The position numbers were made by a program, and so were the translations under genes. Below the pieces are notes generated by a model. That model ran no database searches. It was not told where the DNA came from and saw only the letters and a list, made by a program, of their open reading frames with translations. This document shows, piece by piece, positions 61,070-64,000 of a stretch of DNA of 64,000 bases; within the stretch, counting starts at the first letter, position 1, and each line of letters starts with the position of its first letter. The DNA is from Magnetospirillum sp. 15-1 (GTDB taxonomy: Bacteria; Pseudomonadota; Alphaproteobacteria; Rhodospirillales; Magnetospirillaceae): the NCBI RefSeq assembly GCF_900184795.1, contig NZ_FXXN01000027.1, positions 293,748 through 357,747 of the forward strand, given 5' to 3'.

Positions 61070-62289
61070 GTGAGGTCTCCTGATTCGGTCCTGGCCGGGG
61101 GCGGCAGGGTGGTGACGCGGGAGGTGAAGGGATCGAAGGTCAGGCCGCCCAGCATCAGGTCCGGCCCCATCTCCATGGGCCGGGTGGCCTTCAGCAGGCT
61201 CCACGGGGCGGCGTGCCCGCCCTCGGTCTTGTAGTCGGTCAGCGGGACCCTGAGGCCCAGTGCCAGGGCGGCCACCCGGTAGAGGTCGGGGCGGAACACG
61301 GCTTCGGCGGCGGCGCGGGAATCCAGCGTGGCCGGCGCCATGTCCCAGCGCTTCATCATCTCCAGGTACCACATGGCCTGGGAGCGCCAGGGGAAGTTGG
61401 CGGCACGGGCGTGGAAGACCAGCAGGTCCTTGGGAAGGCCGTGTTCGCCCAGCAGCGGCGCCATCAGGGCTTCGGCCGGGGCGTTGACGTATTGCGGCTG
61501 GGCCAGCAGCTCGGCCAGTTCGCAGCGGTTGTCGTCGCACCAGCGGGCGGCGGAGATCAGCGCCTGCAGCACCGCCAGATGGGTCTCGGGATAGGTCTCG
61601 GCCCAGCTCTGGGTGACGGCGAAGACCTTTTCCAGCCGGCCGGCGAAGATGTCGCGGCTGGTGGCGGCGATGCGGCCGAGATTCATGCGCGCCGCCAGGC
61701 TGCCCCAGGGCTCGCCGACGCAATAGCCGACGATGTTGCCCGCCGACAGGAAGGAGATCATCTGGGACGGCGGCACCACGGTGAAAGCCACGTCCTTCTG
61801 GGTGTCGATGCCCGCCGCTTCCATCCACAGGCGCAGTTCGGCGGCGTGGGGGGAATGGGGGTAGACGGTGGCGAAGGTCATGGGCGGGCGGCCGCAGGCC
61901 TTGTCGGCCTCGATGACCCGCTTCAGGGCACGGGCCGAGATGGGGCGGGCGGCCATGGATTCCGGGTCGGCCCGTTCCATGCGCTCCCACAGGGCATTGC
62001 CGATGGTGATGGTGTTGCCGCCCAGATTGAGCGCCATGCCGGCGGCCATGGGGACCCGCAGCGGCGACAGTCCCAGGCTCATGGCCAGCGGCATGGGGGC
62101 CAGCATCTGGGCGCCGTCCAGCGCGCCCACCGCCACCTTGTCGCGGATCGAGGCCCACGAGGACTCGCGGGACAGCTCCACATCCAGGCCCATCTCGGCG
62201 AAGAAGCCGCGCTCCTTGGCCACCACCAGGGGGGCCGCATCGATCAGCGGCACGATACCGAGCTTCAGACGGGTCTTTTCCACTCTCAT
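61066..62289 (-). CDS. nasS: NrtA/NasS-like nitrate-binding protein without signal peptide
   Basis: 407 residues. Related to the nitrate/bicarbonate-binding proteins NrtA/CmpA (LKLGIVPLIDAAPLVVAKER, GFFAEMGLDVELS, GYCVGEPWGSLAARMNLGRI). It has no signal peptide or lipobox, and no permease or ATPase gene adjoins it. NasS, the cytoplasmic nitrate/nitrite sensor that holds the ANTAR antiterminator NasT, has just this form. The leader upstream has ANTAR-target stem-loops. NasT itself is not in the window. A transport role cannot be excluded. Confidence 0.78.
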   Translation of the reverse strand: MRVEKTRLKLGIVPLIDAAPLVVAKERGFFAEMGLDVELSRESSWASIRDKVAVGALDGAQMLAPMPLAMSLGLSPLRVPMAAGMALNLGGNTITIGNALWERMERADPESMAARPISARALKRVIEADKACGRPPMTFATVYPHSPHAAELRLWMEAAGIDTQKDVAFTVVPPSQMISFLSAGNIVGYCVGEPWGSLAARMNLGRIAATSRDIFAGRLEKVFAVTQSWAETYPETHLAVLQALISAARWCDDNRCELAELLAQPQYVNAPAEALMAPLLGEHGLPKDLLVFHARAANFPWRSQAMWYLEMMKRWDMAPATLDSRAAAEAVFRPDLYRVAALALGLRVPLTDYKTEGGHAAPWSLLKATRPMEMGPDLMLGGLTFDPFTSRVTTLPPPARTESGDLT

Positions 62290-62307
62290 CTCTTGGGTCC
62301 CTCGGCC

Positions 62308-62386
62308 AAATAGAAAAGGCGTTCCCCGGAATGCCCGGCGCCGGTCCCCGCAGGGGGGCTGCGCCGATTTTCCGTGGAACGCCTTT
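62308..62386 (-). terminator. intrinsic terminator in the nas leader
   Basis: On the minus strand AAAGGCGTTCC (62376-62386) pairs with GGAACGCCTTTT (62314-62325), an 11-bp stem enclosing a G/C-rich folded region. The U-tail CTTTTCTATTT follows. It stands 19 bases before the nasS-like start, so it can stop the operon unless read-through is signalled. Confidence 0.75.
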
Positions 62387-62401
62387 GTTCCTTCGCCCCA
62401 T

Positions 62402-62419
62402 GGCCGCTTCGTTGCGGCC
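62402..62419 (-). promoter_or_regulatory. ANTAR-target stem-loop P2
   Basis: GGCCGC, loop AACGAA, GCGGCC on the minus strand: a perfect 6-bp stem with a six-base loop having A at position 1 and G at position 4, the hallmark of RNA sites bound by ANTAR antiterminators. It lies 15 bases ahead of the terminator arm. Confidence 0.7.
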
Positions 62420-62445
62420 GGGGGGCTTGATCTTGGGGCGGCGGG

Positions 62446-62461
62446 GCCTCGCCATTGAGGC
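62446..62461 (-). promoter_or_regulatory. ANTAR-target stem-loop P1
   Basis: GCCTC, loop AATGGC, GAGGC on the minus strand: a 5-bp stem with a six-base loop, again with A1 and G4. It lies 26 bases before P2. Confidence 0.65.
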
Positions 62462-62493
62462 TCGCTGCCGCATTCATAAAACTCCTATCCTGC

Positions 62494-62512
62494 TTTGCAT
62501 GCCCCGTGCCAA
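62494..62512 (-). promoter_or_regulatory. sigma-54 promoter of the nas operon
   Basis: TTGGCACGGGGCATGCAAA on the minus strand matches the sigma-54 consensus TTGGCACG-N4-TTGCA at all but one position, with GG and GC ten bases apart. It implies activation by NtrC under nitrogen limitation. No clear NtrC site was recognised upstream. Confidence 0.7.
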
Positions 62513-62560
62513 GGCGGGAATGGCGGTTTGGCGAGGGTTGGTTGGCAGGGCTGCCTATTT

Positions 62561-62597
62561 TTTAATCTGTGAAAAAATCACTGATTAAAATTTAATC
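62561..62597. promoter_or_regulatory. AT-rich overlapping inverted repeats upstream of the nas promoter
   Basis: TTTAATCTGTGA and TCACTGATTAAA form a 12-bp inverted repeat with one mismatch and a 5-base A spacer. GATTAAAATTTAATC at 62583-62597 is a perfect palindrome sharing its right arm. The element covers the end of the phosphatase/kinase gene and lies about 50 to 85 bases upstream of the sigma-54 promoter. Confidence 0.5.
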
Positions 62598-64000
62598 TCA
62601 CAGCAAGGGCGACCAGCAGCGCGGCGGCCAGCAGAGCCGAGACGGCCTGCCAGAAGCGCACCGGGTCGCGGTCGTAAAGCGGTGGCTTCTTGATGGGGGG
62701 CGGTTCGACAAGGGCGGAGCCGTGCTCCAGTTCCAGCACGAACTCGATGACGTCGCCCTGGCGGTCGCCGGGGCCGGGCGACAGGGCGCGGGTGATGGCC
62801 GCCTCCAGCCAGGAGGGCAGGTCGGGGCGCAACTGGGTCAGCGAGGCCGGGCGGCCGAAGCGTGGCCGCGAGAACGGCTCGATCTCGCCAAAGGGATAGG
62901 CGCCGGTGAAGGCGCGGAACAGGGTGGCGGCCATGGCGAACAGGTCCGAGGCCTCGGCTCCCGCCTCGCCGGCGAACAGCTCGGGGGCCATGAAGCTGGC
63001 GGTGCCGGGAATGTCCTCGGCGCGGAATTCCTCCAGCCGCGGTATCCGGGCCACTCCGAGGTCGAGCAGGCGCAGCGAGTCGCCCTTCTCCAGGATGATG
63101 TTGTCGGGCTTGATGTCGCGATGGATGATCCCGGCCCGGTGCAGCGTCGCCACCGCCTTGCCCAGCTTGATGGCGATGTCCAGGCCCTCCTCCAGGCCGA
63201 GCGGTGGCTTGCGCTTCAGGCGGGCCTCCAGGGTCTCGCCCTCGTAGAACGGCATTACCGAGTAAAGCCGCGACTGCCGGTCGGGGGCGGGCTCCAGCAC
63301 CTCGGCGATCCACGGGCTGCGCACCCTGGCGGCGATCCACGCCTCGCGCAGGAAGGCGGATTTGTAGGTGGCCTCGCTGGCGACGCGGGGGTGGGGGAAT
63401 TTCAGCACCACCTGACGGCCCCCGGCTCCGTCGCGCCCCAGGAACAGGCGGGAGTAGCGGCCGTCGGACAATTGCCGCTCCAGGCGGTAGCCGTCGACCG
63501 TCTCGCCCACTCGGGGCAGGTCGCCGATGGGCAGCGGCGCCAAGGCGAGGCCCAGGCTGTCCTGGTCCATGTCCGGCACGTCGATGATGTCCAGCACCAG
63601 GGCGCTGGCGTTGTCGTCGCCCCCCGCCGCCAGGGCGGCGGCCACCAGTTCGTGGGCGGTGTCCTCGGGGGCCGAGCGTCTGCCCAGGATGGCGGCGATC
63701 GCGGGGTCGGAAAGTACCCCGTGCACGCCGTCGCTGCACAGCATCAGCCGGTCATGGGGCGAGACCGGGTGGTGGGCATAGTCCAGCCGTACCGAATCCT
63801 CCAGGCCGATGGCCCGCAGCAGGACGTGGCTCATGCCTGCCCGGTTCATGACGTGGTCCTGGGTGAGGCGCGACAGATGCTCGCCGGCCAGGCGGTAGAG
63901 CCGCGAATCGCCCACATGGAGCACGTGCAGGGTGCGCCCCGCCACCACCAGACCGGTGAAGGTACAGGCCATGCCGGCCAGGGTGGTATCGGTGCGGCCC
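62578..64000 (-). CDS. bifunctional PP2C phosphatase/Ser-Thr protein kinase (5' end outside window)
   Basis: At least 474 residues are visible. The N-terminal part is the end of a PP2C phosphatase (GLVVAGRTLHVLHVGDSRLY, LMLCSDGVHGVL, GGDDNASALVL). The kinase domain follows, with the ATP Lys in QVVLKFPHP, the catalytic loop HRDIKPDNI, and LLDLGVARI where the usual DFG is DLG. PELFAGE marks the APE region. One C-terminal membrane helix (AVSALLAAALLVALAV) ends the protein. Kinases of this type adjoin nirBD/nasA in pseudomonads (recalled), which suggests a link to nitrate assimilation. Confidence 0.88.
   Translation of the reverse strand, partial: GRTDTTLAGMACTFTGLVVAGRTLHVLHVGDSRLYRLAGEHLSRLTQDHVMNRAGMSHVLLRAIGLEDSVRLDYAHHPVSPHDRLMLCSDGVHGVLSDPAIAAILGRRSAPEDTAHELVAAALAAGGDDNASALVLDIIDVPDMDQDSLGLALAPLPIGDLPRVGETVDGYRLERQLSDGRYSRLFLGRDGAGGRQVVLKFPHPRVASEATYKSAFLREAWIAARVRSPWIAEVLEPAPDRQSRLYSVMPFYEGETLEARLKRKPPLGLEEGLDIAIKLGKAVATLHRAGIIHRDIKPDNIILEKGDSLRLLDLGVARIPRLEEFRAEDIPGTASFMAPELFAGEAGAEASDLFAMAATLFRAFTGAYPFGEIEPFSRPRFGRPASLTQLRPDLPSWLEAAITRALSPGPGDRQGDVIEFVLELEHGSALVEPPPIKKPPLYDRDPVRFWQAVSALLAAALLVALAVRLNFNQ

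Noticed and set aside
62480-62600. NtrC binding sites upstream of the sigma-54 promoter
   Set aside because: No TGCACC-N5-GGTGCA-like dyad was recognised; the AT-rich palindromes there do not match it.

Overview
The window is GC-rich, tightly packed bacterial chromosome from an alphaproteobacterium of the Rhodospirillales, most like Magnetospirillum/Paramagnetospirillum. This placement is inferred from protein character, from gene order (dnaA-dnaN-recF-gyrB beside rpsT, an enoyl-CoA hydratase, mutM and ubiE-ubiB) and from alphaproteobacterial dispersed palindromes. No magnetosome gene is present. Both edges cut genes: infB on the left and a phosphatase/kinase gene on the right.

Layout. 1-2.6 kb: 3' end of infB, then rbfA. 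2.9-6.1 kb (minus): leuC-leuD-leuB for leucine synthesis. 6.3-9.8 kb (minus): ffh-rpsP-rimM-trmD-rplS. 9.9-11.7 kb (minus): a DEAD-box RNA helicase. 12.0-24.0 kb (plus): a four-gene type I secretion locus made of a TolC-like lipoprotein, an ABC exporter, an HlyD-like adaptor and a 2363-residue surface protein. That protein has a FecR-like domain, a Pro/Lys/Asp/Glu linker, three 642-bp Ig-like repeat units and many RTX calcium-binding repeats.

24.15-28.2 kb: a tRNA-Gly(CCC) gene whose 3' half serves as the attachment site of a 3967-bp integrative element bounded by 52-bp direct repeats. The element carries a tyrosine integrase, a ParD/ParE-like toxin-antitoxin pair, an Xre-type regulator, an orphan MNT nucleotidyltransferase, an unknown 82-residue protein, an AlpA-like regulator and the broken TOPRIM end of an OLD-family nuclease. 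It also carries arm-type repeats near both ends and a helically phased GAAC array beside the right end.

28.3-40.3 kb: ubiB and ubiE (minus); mutM, a small secreted protein, enoyl-CoA hydratase and rpsT (plus); then dnaA-dnaN-recF-gyrB (plus) meeting a hemerythrin-like gene head-on at a shared TTAA. 40.4-55.6 kb: gltD-gltB (minus), a divergent uppP, a class A penicillin-binding protein, an orphan ribbon-helix-helix protein, a 2-nitropropane-dioxygenase-like flavoprotein, a glycosyltransferase/phosphodiesterase run and a small lipoprotein.

55.7-64 kb (minus): the nitrate assimilation operon nasS-like/nirB/nirD/nasA, preceded upstream by a phosphatase/kinase gene. Its control region holds a near-consensus sigma-54 promoter, two stem-loops with the A1/G4 hexaloops typical of ANTAR-protein targets, and an intrinsic terminator just before the first gene. 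This implies double control by nitrogen limitation and by nitrate or nitrite.

The most interesting parts are the tRNA-Gly island with its defence and toxin remnants, the large RTX adhesin locus, and the nas leader RNA.
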